The position numbers were made by a program, and so were the translations under genes. Positions 15,672-23,756 of a stretch of 35,910 nt of DNA are shown here, piece by piece. Below the pieces are notes generated by a model. It saw nothing but the letters and a program-made list of their open reading frames with translations, searched no databases and was not told the origin of the DNA. The DNA lies in contig NZ_CAJXGF010000028.1 of the NCBI RefSeq assembly GCF_913053745.1, positions 1-35,910 of the forward strand. Reading direction: 5' to 3'. The DNA comes from an uncultured Nitratireductor sp. (GTDB lineage Bacteria > Pseudomonadota > Alphaproteobacteria > Rhizobiales > Rhizobiaceae). Position 1 is the first letter of the stretch. Each line of letters starts with the position of its first letter.

Positions 15672-17417
15672 ATGGCCAACATGACCCCTCTGGCAGAGCG
15701 CTTGCGCTATGCCATTCCGCAAGGTCTCTCCTTGAAGATCGGCGTACTGCTGGCGGTCGGCGCGCTGATCGCCGGGCCATTGCTGCGCATCCTCTCTGAA
15801 ACCTTGGCACCGCAGACCATCGCCGCATGGAGCGACGTTGTCCTCAGTCCACTCTCGCGCAATCTTTTGTGGGTGCCGCTGTCCAACACACTTGTCCTTG
15901 GCATTGGGGTGGCGGGTGGATGCGTCCTGATCGGGGGCTTCCTCGCATGGTTGGTGGTCATGACCGACGTGCCGTTCCGGCGTACCATCGGATTGCTGGC
16001 AACGCTTCCCTTCATGATCCCCAGTTTCGCTACCGCTCTTGCGTGGAGCTCGTTGTTTCGCAATAGCCGGGTCGGCGGTCAGACCGGGTTTCTTGAAGCG
16101 TTGGGGCTGGCCGTGCCTGATTGGCTGAGCTGGGGAATGGTCCCCACCTTCATCGTGCTCACGGCTCATTATTATTCGCTGGCATTCACGGTCATCGCGG
16201 CAGCACTTGCCACTGTGAACTCCGACCTAGTTGAAGCGGCACAAATGACCGGCGCAAAACGCGGTCGCATTTTTGCCGGCATCATATTGCCGGTGGCGCT
16301 TCCCGCGATCGTGTCGGGCGCCTCGCTCAGCTTTGCTGGAGCTGTCTCCAATTTCGCAGCGCCGGCGCTTCTGGGGTTGCCTGTGCGAATGCAGACCATG
16401 GCGACGAGACTGTTTGGCATGATCGAGATCGGTCAGACTGCGCGCGGCTACGTCATCGCGATCCTTTTGATTGTCGTGTCGGCTTTCTTCCTCTGGTTTG
16501 GCAATAAGGTCATCTCGGGACGTCAATCCTACGCAACAATTACCGGCAAGGGTGGACGGGCCAAACGGTTTGAACTCGGCCCGGTTCGATTGCCGTTGCT
16601 GGCCATTGGAATGACCATCTGCGCCCTGACCACCATCGTTCCTGTGGTCGTGCTCATAGCCTCGTCGCTGGCACCAAGCTCATCGGCCTTGTTCTCGAAC
16701 TGGACGTTGCATTATTGGCTCGGCACCTCCAATCCTTCGATCGCTCACGGCCAGGCAGGTGTGCTTCATAACCCCTTTATCGTTTCGGCAACTGCAACAA
16801 CAGTCAGCCTCGGACTGGTAGTCGCGATCACAGGGTCGATCCTCGGGTTGATGGTGGCCTTTACCTTGGCGCGCTATCGCACCGGCCTTGTGTCAGGCGT
16901 TATCAATCAGATTGCGTTCTTGCCTTTGCTGGTTCCAGGTATTGCGTTTGGAGCCGCCTATATCGCGCTGTTTGGAGCGCCTATTGGTCCCTTCCCGGCA
17001 CTTTACGGCACCTTTACCCTGTTGGTTATCGCGGGCACTGCCTACCTGGTCCCATTCTCGGTCCAGACAGGGAGGGCGGTCATTCAGCAGGTCTCGGGTG
17101 ATCTTGAGGAAAGTGCGCGGCTGACAGGGGCGGGGTTTTTCCGCAGGCTTTCTGCCATCACCATGCCCCTGGCCAGCCGCGGGCTGGCAGCAGGCGCAAT
17201 CATCATCTTTGTCAAGATCATGCGCGATCTTTCACTTGTGGTGCTCTTGTTCACACCAACCACACCGGTGCTCTCCGTCCTTGCTTATCGCTATGCATCC
17301 GAAGGCTTTACCCAGTTCGCCAACGCTATCACCGTTGTCATTCTTGTAATCTCCATAGCAGCAACATTGCTGGCCAACCGGTTGCAGACCAAGTCGCAGC
17401 CATGGCTCAAGAACTAG
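15672..17417 (+). CDS. ABC importer permease, fused double-domain (FbpB/AfuB type)
   Basis: A 581-residue inner-membrane permease with two tandem MetI-type halves, so one chain forms the whole translocation pore. Each half carries an EAA coupling loop: EAAQMTGAKRGRIFAGIILP (about residues 190-209) and ESARLTGAGFFRRLSAITMP (about 477-496). About twelve hydrophobic helices are visible. The fused layout and length match ferric-ion, phosphonate and hexose-phosphate importers. It starts 57 bp after the binding protein and ends 10 bp before the ATPase. The start ATG 15672 has only a weak upstream GGAC. Confidence 0.92.
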   Translation: MANMTPLAERLRYAIPQGLSLKIGVLLAVGALIAGPLLRILSETLAPQTIAAWSDVVLSPLSRNLLWVPLSNTLVLGIGVAGGCVLIGGFLAWLVVMTDVPFRRTIGLLATLPFMIPSFATALAWSSLFRNSRVGGQTGFLEALGLAVPDWLSWGMVPTFIVLTAHYYSLAFTVIAAALATVNSDLVEAAQMTGAKRGRIFAGIILPVALPAIVSGASLSFAGAVSNFAAPALLGLPVRMQTMATRLFGMIEIGQTARGYVIAILLIVVSAFFLWFGNKVISGRQSYATITGKGGRAKRFELGPVRLPLLAIGMTICALTTIVPVVVLIASSLAPSSSALFSNWTLHYWLGTSNPSIAHGQAGVLHNPFIVSATATTVSLGLVVAITGSILGLMVAFTLARYRTGLVSGVINQIAFLPLLVPGIAFGAAYIALFGAPIGPFPALYGTFTLLVIAGTAYLVPFSVQTGRAVIQQVSGDLEESARLTGAGFFRRLSAITMPLASRGLAAGAIIIFVKIMRDLSLVVLLFTPTTPVLSVLAYRYASEGFTQFANAITVVILVISIAATLLANRLQTKSQPWLKN

Positions 17418-17427
17418 GCCGTTTGCC

Positions 17428-18489
17428 ATGATCAGTCTTTCCAATCTCACAAAATCCTTCGGCAATTTCGATGCGGTCAAATCGATCAGTCTTGCGGTGC
17501 CGGAAGGAGCGTTTCTGGTTCTCGTCGGGCCATCGGGATGCGGCAAGTCCACGATGTTGCGTATGCTGGCAGGCCTTGAGAAGCCAAGTCGTGGCACAAT
17601 TTCCTTTGGCGACAAGACGGTGTCTGACGGGGAGCGCGGCTGGACAATCGAACCGGCCAAGCGCGACACGGGCCTGGTCTTCCAGTCCTATGCGCTCTGG
17701 CCGCACATGACTGTTGCCGGAAACGTCGAGTGGCCACTCACAGTGGCCAGGATGGCGGCCTTTGAGCGCAAGGCACGCGTGACCGAAGTGCTATCCCTTC
17801 TGGGCATCGATGCGCTCGCTGATCGCTATCCCAACGAAATCTCGGGTGGTCAGCAACAGCGCGTGGCCATTGCGCGCATGATAGCGCCCAAACCGAAAGT
17901 TCTGCTTTTTGACGAGCCTCTGTCCAACCTCGATGCCAAGCTTCGGGTTGAAATGCGCACCGAACTCCTGCGTGTTCATCGCGCGACGGGTGCCACATCA
18001 ATCTATGTCACCCACGATCAGGTTGAAGCGATGACCATGGCCAGCCACGTTGCCGTGCTCAAGGACGGCGAAGTGGAGCAATTCGGCGCGCCTGGAGATC
18101 TGGTCGCCCAGCCAAGAACCGCTTTTGTGGCCACCTTCGTCGGCACGCCACCAGCCAATCTGATTCCAGCCTCACCACACGGTTCGAAGATGATACTGGC
18201 GGGCGAGCCGATGGTCGCAACGTTCTCACTCGAAGGTCCCGCATTGGCCATGTTCCGGCCTGAAGACCTCACAGTGTACGATAAGCCGGGCCCCCGCAGC
18301 ATTGCGATGGAGTTCGCGGAGGCCAGCCCGGTTGCCGGACGCATGATGGTGACAGGAACGCGCGACGACCTGCGCTTGACGGCGGTCGTGGACGAGGCAC
18401 CCAAATTTTACCCTGGCGATCCGGTTTATTTCTCATTGCCCGAAGCTCCGGCGGCTCTCTTTTCACTCAAGGGGGAGCGCCTGGCATGA
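17428..18489 (+). CDS. ABC importer ATP-binding protein
   Basis: A 353-residue cytoplasmic ATPase energising the permease. Walker A GPSGCGKST (about 33-41), Q-loop LVFQSYALWPHMTV, signature SGGQQQRVAIARM, Walker B VLLFDEPLSNLD and switch His in YVTHDQVEAM are all intact. The C-terminal TOBE-like beta region (from about 240) contains AMFRPEDL. Architecture is that of the CysA/PotA/FbpC branch. It overlaps the downstream phosphatase gene by ATGA, tying that enzyme to the transporter. Confidence 0.93.
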   Translation: MISLSNLTKSFGNFDAVKSISLAVPEGAFLVLVGPSGCGKSTMLRMLAGLEKPSRGTISFGDKTVSDGERGWTIEPAKRDTGLVFQSYALWPHMTVAGNVEWPLTVARMAAFERKARVTEVLSLLGIDALADRYPNEISGGQQQRVAIARMIAPKPKVLLFDEPLSNLDAKLRVEMRTELLRVHRATGATSIYVTHDQVEAMTMASHVAVLKDGEVEQFGAPGDLVAQPRTAFVATFVGTPPANLIPASPHGSKMILAGEPMVATFSLEGPALAMFRPEDLTVYDKPGPRSIAMEFAEASPVAGRMMVTGTRDDLRLTAVVDEAPKFYPGDPVYFSLPEAPAALFSLKGERLA

Positions 18490-19091
18490 AGCGGCTGATG
18501 ATCGTCCGACATGGGGAATCGGAGTGGAACGCGAGCCGAAAGCTGCAAGGCCAAGCCGATATCGACCTTTCCGAAAGAGGGCGCCAGCAGGCGCGCGCGC
18601 TTCGAACCACAGTGGAAGCGCTCAACCCGGATGCGTCGATAACGTCGGATCTCAAGCGGGCGGTGGAAACGGCCAAGCTCCTCGGGATCAAAACCCCGTT
18701 GCCGAACCCTGCGCTTCGAGAGATCGATGTCGGTGCCTGGACCGGTCGTCCGATCGCCGATATTCGAGATGAGAATGCTGTCGGGTATCAGGGTTGGCGC
18801 TCGGGAACTTTCACGCCTGACGGAGGAGAGCATTGGAACGACTTTGTCAGCCGCACGAGTGCTTGTGTCATGGACGCCCTCAACACGAGCGAGCGTTTGC
18901 TGGTGGTGTGCCATGGTGGCGTAATTCGGGCGCTACTCGAAAGACTCGTGGACCTGTCCCCCAGGTGCATCATCCCGGTTGGGCCTGCGAGTCTCACCGT
19001 CCTCGCCGAACGACCTGCGGACTCGGGATCTATGCGGTTGGAATTGTTCAACTATTCTCCTCTAGGGCCGGTGTTGGATGCGCCGGACTGA
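18486..19091 (+). CDS. Histidine phosphatase superfamily protein (phosphoglycerate-mutase-like)
   Basis: A 201-residue cytoplasmic enzyme of the cofactor-independent-of-metal RHG family. The phosphohistidine motif is LMIVRHGESEWN (RHG at residues 8-10), followed by LQGQADIDLSERGRQQA, TSDLKRAVETA, the REIDVGAWTG loop with catalytic Glu, and the second histidine in LLVVCHGGVIRALLE. Members hydrolyse small phosphoesters such as sugar phosphates, nucleotides and phosphoglycolate. It is the last cistron of the importer operon (ATGA overlap, good GGGGGAG site), suggesting it dephosphorylates the imported compound. Substrate is not readable from sequence. Confidence 0.9.
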   Translation: MKRLMIVRHGESEWNASRKLQGQADIDLSERGRQQARALRTTVEALNPDASITSDLKRAVETAKLLGIKTPLPNPALREIDVGAWTGRPIADIRDENAVGYQGWRSGTFTPDGGEHWNDFVSRTSACVMDALNTSERLLVVCHGGVIRALLERLVDLSPRCIIPVGPASLTVLAERPADSGSMRLELFNYSPLGPVLDAPD

Positions 19092-19458
19092 GGCACACTC
19101 TTTATCCGTCGCGGTGTGAGATTCCGCACGTTGGCTTTCGCCTCTTCTATTTCAAAACCGGGTGGCCCGGAAGCGGCCTCAACGCCGACGACAAACTCAA
19201 TGTGGGCTAGGAAAACGCTAGGCGGTGTGGACGGATTGTGTCTGGACCGCCGATCCGATTGAGACCAAACCGCTCTCGACTTTCCACTACCTCATACCAC
19301 CACGCCAGGGCCGATGCGTTCGACCTCTGGAACACCTATGCTGCCGAGATCGCGGCCTGACCGGTGCCGGGCTTGCCTTTCTCAACCAAACCAGAACAAC
19401 ATTGGCAATGTCCGCTCGATGTATAATCCTTGGCGCGATTGCGACAAAGCCTTTGCGT
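19092..19458. other. Intergenic stretch with possible coding relic
   Basis: Between the converging phosphatase and phytase-like genes. CCGGG-TGG-CCCGG (19158-19170) can form a short hairpin. From about 19290 the plus strand reads a coding-like tail SYHHARADAFDLWNTYAAE ending in TGA at 19358-19360, with no intact upstream frame. It could be the 3' scar of a lost gene, but I do not recognise the family. Otherwise nothing is supported. Confidence 0.25.
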
Positions 19459-20382
19459 TTACGGTGTTTCTGAGAATTTCAGTTCAACCAACGCAAACAC
19501 TGAGCGTTGTTTTTTTCTGATCTTGTCGTCGCTCACAAGGAAAAAGAGCGACGGTGCAACTGCGACAAGGCCTTCGAAATCCGCATCGTCTATGCCGGGC
19601 ACATCGACCCGTGTAGCATGGGTTTTGCAAGCGAATTCGGTCGTGCAGGCCTCCAGATCGACCAGGCGCAGATAGGGGATGAGGGCCTTGCCTTGCTTGA
19701 CGCGCTCGAGCACTAGGAGCTTGCCATCCGTCAGGGTCGTCATCGCCTTTACCCGTGAAGCGCCAATGTCATCACTCGACCAGGAAAACGTTTGGCCATT
19801 CTCCGCGTAAAGCGTGTGGGCAGTGCGCGGCGCTGGCTCGAAGGGTTCCTCTGGGAGCGTCACAAGTCCGAGTGCGGGGTCGCGTGCAATGGATTCCAAA
19901 CCGCGGTTCTTGCCTGCCTGCCGTGAGCTGTCGCGCACAGCCGGTGGCAAGTCGATGTCTTCCAGCCACCCGCCGTTATGATCGAAAAGGGCGGCCCGTG
20001 GGCCGCTTTCGCTCAGGATCGCGAAGTTCAATTCGCCCGTTTCATCGTGTTGAAGCATCAGTGCTTCCGGACCAAACCCCTGATCGACGAGCGCATTGCC
20101 GTGTACGTCGGTCAGTTTGAACGCGGCCTTTGGCTCAAGAGCGGTTATCACCCTGCCATCGGTGGAAAAGGCCAAGCTGAAGAGCGTTGCCCGGTCGGAA
20201 ACCGCGTAAATGCTGCGGTTTTTCGCGTCATAGGCGAGGCCGGAAAGTTCGGCCATCGTTTCGCCGTTCACGTCGATGCCGTGTATAATCCGATGATCGA
20301 GAACGCGGGCTGTCATTGGCTCGGCATTGCCCGTCAGCGTCGTGGCAAGGGCGAGGAGGGATGTCAAAAGAATGGTTCGCAT
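19459..20382 (-). CDS. Exported esterase-like/phytase-like beta-propeller protein
   Basis: A 307-residue secreted protein. Signal peptide about 1-20 (MRTILLTSLLALATTLTGNA), then the phytase-like fold recognised by ELSGLAYDAKNRSIYAVSDR, GPEALML, NRGLESIARDP and the C-terminal DADFEGLVAVAPS. The name of this domain family implies phosphoester hydrolysis, but activity is rarely tested. It is the last gene of a leftward operon after a phosphate permease, which supports a role in releasing phosphate outside the inner membrane; this is inference. It starts 36 bp after the permease stop. Confidence 0.8.
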   Translation of the reverse strand: MRTILLTSLLALATTLTGNAEPMTARVLDHRIIHGIDVNGETMAELSGLAYDAKNRSIYAVSDRATLFSLAFSTDGRVITALEPKAAFKLTDVHGNALVDQGFGPEALMLQHDETGELNFAILSESGPRAALFDHNGGWLEDIDLPPAVRDSSRQAGKNRGLESIARDPALGLVTLPEEPFEPAPRTAHTLYAENGQTFSWSSDDIGASRVKAMTTLTDGKLLVLERVKQGKALIPYLRLVDLEACTTEFACKTHATRVDVPGIDDADFEGLVAVAPSLFFLVSDDKIRKKQRSVFALVELKFSETP

Positions 20383-20418
20383 GGTTCTAACCTTGTTTCT
20401 GGCAGCGATGCTTCCGCC

Positions 20419-22032
20419 TCAGAGCATGATGCCGCGAAGGGTGAAGTAGATCACGGCCGAGATGAGCGCCGTCAGTGGAACGGTGATGATCCACGCCGAC
20501 AGAACCTTGGTCATCAAGGTTCTGTTCACGAGAGCGTCTCCCCGTCCGCGTGTCGCAGTGCTGCTGCACATGCCGGAGTCAGGCAGATTCTTTGCATGCA
20601 CCGTTCGCAGTCGCTCGATCATGGCCTTGCGTTGCGCGAAGGGGGTTGCTTGAAGGCGGGCGATGAAGGCTATGCATTCCGCCTCGTCGCGACCGGCATG
20701 CAGGGTGCGGATGTCGCTCACGATCCGCGCATAGCGCCGCTTGAGCATTTCCCGCAGAAAGCCCACGCCAAGCACGGCTCCCACCGTCACATGGGTGGTG
20801 GAGACCGGCAGGCCGAGCTGGCTGGCCGCGATTACGGTGATCGTGGCGGCCATTGCGATGCAGTAGGCGCGCATCGCGTCCAGCCGCGTCAGCTCCGCAC
20901 CCACCGTCCGGATGACGCGGGGACCGAACAGCAGGAGACCGATGGCAAGCCCGGCAGCGCCCAGCCCCATGACCCAGAGCGGGATGACGGCCTTTTCCTG
21001 CATGGCGGTATTGGTCAGCACGTCATAGATGCCGGCCAGCGGTCCGATGGCGTTGGCCACGTCGTTGGAGCCGTGCGCGAAGCTCAGCAGCGCTGCGGAA
21101 AAGATGAGCGGCAGGGCGAGAAGCTGGTTCACGGCCGATTTGTCGTTTTGAAGTTTCGGCACGCGGCGTGCGATCAGCGCGCGGGCCGCGCCCCATGCGA
21201 CAAGGGCGATGAGCGCGCTCGCCATGGTCGCTTCCAGGAGGCTTGCGGCCCAGACCTTCTTGAACCCCTTGAGGATCAGATAGGTGCCGAACGACCAGCT
21301 CATGGCAGCCACAAGAAGCGGGACCACTCTCTGCGCGGCTTTCAGCACCTGCGGCTCATAGGTCACGAAGCGCTTGATGGCATAGAGAAAGAGGGCTGCA
21401 AACAGGCCGCCCAGAAGCGGAGAGATGATCCAGCTTGCGGCGATGTTGGCCATCACCGACCAGTCTACGGCGGAGAGGCCGGCCGCCGCTATGCCGCCGC
21501 CCATTACGCCACCGACGATGGAATGGGTCGTGGAAACGGGTGCGCCGAAAACCGTGGCGAGGTTCAGCCACAGGGCGGCGGCCAGAAGCGCTGCCATCAT
21601 GACCCAGACATAGACGTTCCGGTCTGCGAGCGCCTCCGGTATCACGATGCCGCCGCGCACGGTACTGATGACCGACCCGCCGGCGATGAGCGCGCCGCCG
21701 AATTCGAACACCGCCGCCATAACCAGCGCCCCGGTAAGCGGAATCACGCGGGCGCCGACCACCGGCCCGATGTTGTTGGCAACGTCGTTTGCACCGATGT
21801 TGAGCGCCATGTATGCGCCGAAACCGGCGGCCGTGGCGATCCAGAGGGCGAATTCCGGATTGCCGCCATTCTGGGTTCGGATCAGCGCGTAGGCCATCGC
21901 CGCAACGACGAAGGACAGGGCGATGAAAAGGCGTCCGAGAAACGGTGCGAGGCTCCTGATGTCCGACCCGGCTCTGGCGAAGTTCGCCACATAGCCGGTT
22001 TCAGGCAAAGCGGGGCTGACATGCGTACGCAT
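20419..22032 (-). CDS. pit: Inorganic phosphate transporter, PiT family
   Basis: A 537-residue inner-membrane symporter for phosphate (probably as metal-phosphate with protons). It has the two inverted PiT signature regions: GANDVANNIGPVVGARVIPL in the N-terminal half and SFAHGSNDVANAIGPLAG in the C-terminal half, plus PVSTTHSIVGGVMGGG and PVSTTHVTVGAVLGVG. About ten to twelve hydrophobic helices and a hydrophilic central/C-terminal insert are visible. The N-terminus carries a roughly 35-residue hydrophilic extension. Start 22032 has a GGAGAGG site. It lies 31 bp after the VTC-domain gene in a phosphorus operon. Confidence 0.94.
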   Translation of the reverse strand: MRTHVSPALPETGYVANFARAGSDIRSLAPFLGRLFIALSFVVAAMAYALIRTQNGGNPEFALWIATAAGFGAYMALNIGANDVANNIGPVVGARVIPLTGALVMAAVFEFGGALIAGGSVISTVRGGIVIPEALADRNVYVWVMMAALLAAALWLNLATVFGAPVSTTHSIVGGVMGGGIAAAGLSAVDWSVMANIAASWIISPLLGGLFAALFLYAIKRFVTYEPQVLKAAQRVVPLLVAAMSWSFGTYLILKGFKKVWAASLLEATMASALIALVAWGAARALIARRVPKLQNDKSAVNQLLALPLIFSAALLSFAHGSNDVANAIGPLAGIYDVLTNTAMQEKAVIPLWVMGLGAAGLAIGLLLFGPRVIRTVGAELTRLDAMRAYCIAMAATITVIAASQLGLPVSTTHVTVGAVLGVGFLREMLKRRYARIVSDIRTLHAGRDEAECIAFIARLQATPFAQRKAMIERLRTVHAKNLPDSGMCSSTATRGRGDALVNRTLMTKVLSAWIITVPLTALISAVIYFTLRGIML

Positions 22033-22063
22033 GGTCCTCTCCTTTCGATGGCAGAGATGAGGC

Positions 22064-22852
22064 TCAGGCGGGGCTCAGGGCCCGGCCTTCCAAAAGTTGC
22101 AGGCGGCGCAGTGCGGGCAGGAAACGGTTGTGCCGTCTCACCTGGCCTGTCGCGGCCATGCCCACGCAATATTTCGAGCAGCGTTTTGTGGGGTGGACAT
22201 GCAACTCTCGGAAAATCGTGTCGGCGATGCCGTTGCCGCGTGCCGATTTCGTTTCCACGATGGAGATGTCGGGGCGCACGAGGCGGCTCACATCGCCTGC
22301 TCGGAACGAGAGTTGCGTGTCGATCGTCATGCGCTCGCCGCCCTCCTTGGCAACCAGCGTGATGCGCATGTACTGCAGCTCGATCACCGGAGCCAAAGGC
22401 CGTTCGAAGGGGCTGTCATAGATTTCGCGATGGCATGTATCGATGAACGCCTCGCCGGAGCGATCGAGGCCGGCGCCGGGCTCTGGGAGCTTCAGGCGTT
22501 TCTTGACCGTGATCTGCCTTTTGCTCTTGAGTTTCACCTCCAGATAGCTGAGGCCCGTATCCACATAGTCGCGCACCCGAACCTTGCAGCGTTTGCGCCG
22601 TCCCTGATGGTGGTCGTAATAGCTGCGCAGGTCGTCATCGTCATAATAACGCGTGGCATAGGTGAAGGCGCGAATGCCATCGATTTCAAGCACGTCGAAC
22701 AGGTCCGAGAAGGCATGCAGTGCCGGGCGGAGCCGGTTGGCCGGAACGATGTACTTGTTGTCCAGCCGCTCCAGCATGGCGGCCTTGCCGTTCAGTCCCT
22801 CAAGCGAGATCGGGCGGAAGCCGGTCAGTTCGTTTGCGATGGAGTGATCCAT
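22064..22852 (-). CDS. VTC-domain polyphosphate polymerase-like protein
   Basis: A 262-residue cytoplasmic protein of the VTC domain family; the eukaryotic VTC4 catalytic domain makes polyphosphate from ATP. The expected tunnel fold is visible as alternating basic strands: ERLDNKYIVP (residue about 28), ATRYYDDDDLRSYYDHHQGR, KRCKVRVRDYVDTG, SYLEVKLKSKRQITVKKRL, and the C-terminal SIVETKSARG and SKYCVGM. Basic residues and acidic Glu in EVK and VETK are the positions that bind phosphate and metal in the family. It has no SPX domain or membrane helices; the adjacent DUF4956 membrane protein may serve as its anchor. Bacterial activity is largely uncharacterised. Confidence 0.85.
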   Translation of the reverse strand: MDHSIANELTGFRPISLEGLNGKAAMLERLDNKYIVPANRLRPALHAFSDLFDVLEIDGIRAFTYATRYYDDDDLRSYYDHHQGRRKRCKVRVRDYVDTGLSYLEVKLKSKRQITVKKRLKLPEPGAGLDRSGEAFIDTCHREIYDSPFERPLAPVIELQYMRITLVAKEGGERMTIDTQLSFRAGDVSRLVRPDISIVETKSARGNGIADTIFRELHVHPTKRCSKYCVGMAATGQVRRHNRFLPALRRLQLLEGRALSPA

Positions 22853-22875
22853 TGGAGTGTCTCCTTCCCGGCAGA

Positions 22876-23457
22876 TCAGTGCCGGGGCTTGCGGAAGAAC
22901 ACGTTCATCCGGGCCATGTCGTTGATGTAGTCGAGTGCGGTGATCTGATAGGACATCACGTCCACGCCAAGGCGTTCGGAGAGGTCGCGGCGCATCTTCT
23001 CGGGCTGTGAAAGCGCTTCGTGATCGATCTTGTCGAGCGTGATCTTCACACCGTCGGACGAGCGCAGGATGGCCGGGTGATCGAGGATGTAGGCGCCCAG
23101 AAGCACGAGAGCGACGACGGCCAGCACGATGGTCAGCGGGGTGCCCGGAATGGCGCAGATTACGGCGATGGCAACGGAGCCGAAGAAATAGGTGATTTCC
23201 ACCTTCGAGATCTGCTCCGAACGCAGGGTGAAGAGCGCCAGGATCGCGAAGAGTCCGAAGCCGGCGGCCAGTGAGAATTCAACCGCTGAAAGAATGGAAA
23301 GAACGCCGAAAGCGAAAATGTTGAAGAGCGATGCCGCCGTCACCAGCTCCTTGTCGTGGTAGCGCCGGTAGTAAAGACCGAAGACGAGCAGCGTCATCGC
23401 CACGACGTCGATACCAAAGCGGATTGGGGTGTCACCGAATGCGAACGTTTCCAGCAT
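22876..23457 (-). CDS. DUF4956 membrane protein
   Basis: A 193-residue integral membrane protein. About four hydrophobic segments occupy residues 13-115 (e.g. VVAMTLLVFGLYYRRYHDK, FNIFAFGVLSILSAVEFSLA, AIAVICAIPGTPLTIVLA), separated by the conserved FTLRSEQISKVEITYFFGS loop. A cytoplasmic C-terminal domain follows (IDHEALSQ, YINDMARMNVFFR). DUF4956 genes are often found next to VTC-domain genes. I chose the ATG at 23457, 6 nt after GAGGA, over the in-frame ATG at 23469. First gene of the phosphorus operon, 28 bp from an array of Pho-box-like repeats. Confidence 0.85.
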   Translation of the reverse strand: MLETFAFGDTPIRFGIDVVAMTLLVFGLYYRRYHDKELVTAASLFNIFAFGVLSILSAVEFSLAAGFGLFAILALFTLRSEQISKVEITYFFGSVAIAVICAIPGTPLTIVLAVVALVLLGAYILDHPAILRSSDGVKITLDKIDHEALSQPEKMRRDLSERLGVDVMSYQITALDYINDMARMNVFFRKPRH

Positions 23458-23485
23458 TGTTTTCCTCATTTTTTGGGCACGGCGA

Positions 23486-23525
23486 CTGTCAGAAAACTGT
23501 CGTAAAACTGTCAGAAAGCCGTCTC
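23486..23525 (+). promoter_or_regulatory. Tandem Pho-box-like repeats
   Basis: Four 7-mers at exact 11-bp period on the plus strand: CTGTCAG (23486), CTGTCGT (23497), CTGTCAG (23508) and a weaker CCGTCTC (23519), separated by AAAA, AAAA, AAAG. PhoB half-sites are CTGTCAT with an 11-bp period, so this is one or more Pho boxes. Orientation is the reverse of what is usual for the leftward operon and the array is only 28 bp from its start codon, so it may also serve a rightward transcript. Confidence 0.75.
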
Positions 23526-23611
23526 TTGTGTCGGAAAACGTGAGGGAAATGGATCTATTCCATCGGCCGCGATTTTATTTTGTGCCGGGGCGCGCATCCC
23601 TTGCCCCATAT

Positions 23612-23650
23612 GAAAAACTCCCCCCGGATTCTCTCTGAAGGGAGTTTTTC
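23612..23650. terminator. Bidirectional intrinsic terminator
   Basis: GAAAAACTCCC (23612-23622) and GGGAGTTTTTC (23640-23650) form a perfect 11-bp stem with a 17-nt loop; the T5 arm serves as the U-tract on either strand. It lies about 106 bp beyond the anti-sigma stop on the minus strand and is the only obvious end for any rightward transcript from the Pho-box region. No gene lies between 23526 and 23756. Confidence 0.8.
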
Positions 23651-23756
23651 ATTGTCGTTTCAGTCTGGCGCGGGAGCCCGTATAAAGCTTCACTTTGCCG
23701 CGTGACGTGCTACCGCTCCGGGTTGAGACGGCCACGGCTTAGTCCGCCAGGCTGGA

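Noticed and set aside
14493..18489. Ferric iron ABC transporter as the functional name
   Set aside because: Family resemblance only; the binding protein lacks the adjacent Tyr pair and the regulatory and enzymatic neighbours point to a phosphorylated ligand.
19431..19590. Two similar stretches around TGCGACAAAGCC and TGCGACAAGGCC as a repeat
   Set aside because: Similarity covers only about 20 bp with several mismatches and one copy lies inside the phytase-like gene; chance is adequate.
19978..22362. A 794-codon open frame on the plus strand across the PiT and VTC region
   Set aside because: It is antisense to two well conserved genes; the translation is low-complexity, His/Gly/Arg-rich and matches no family. 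Long antisense frames are expected at this GC content.
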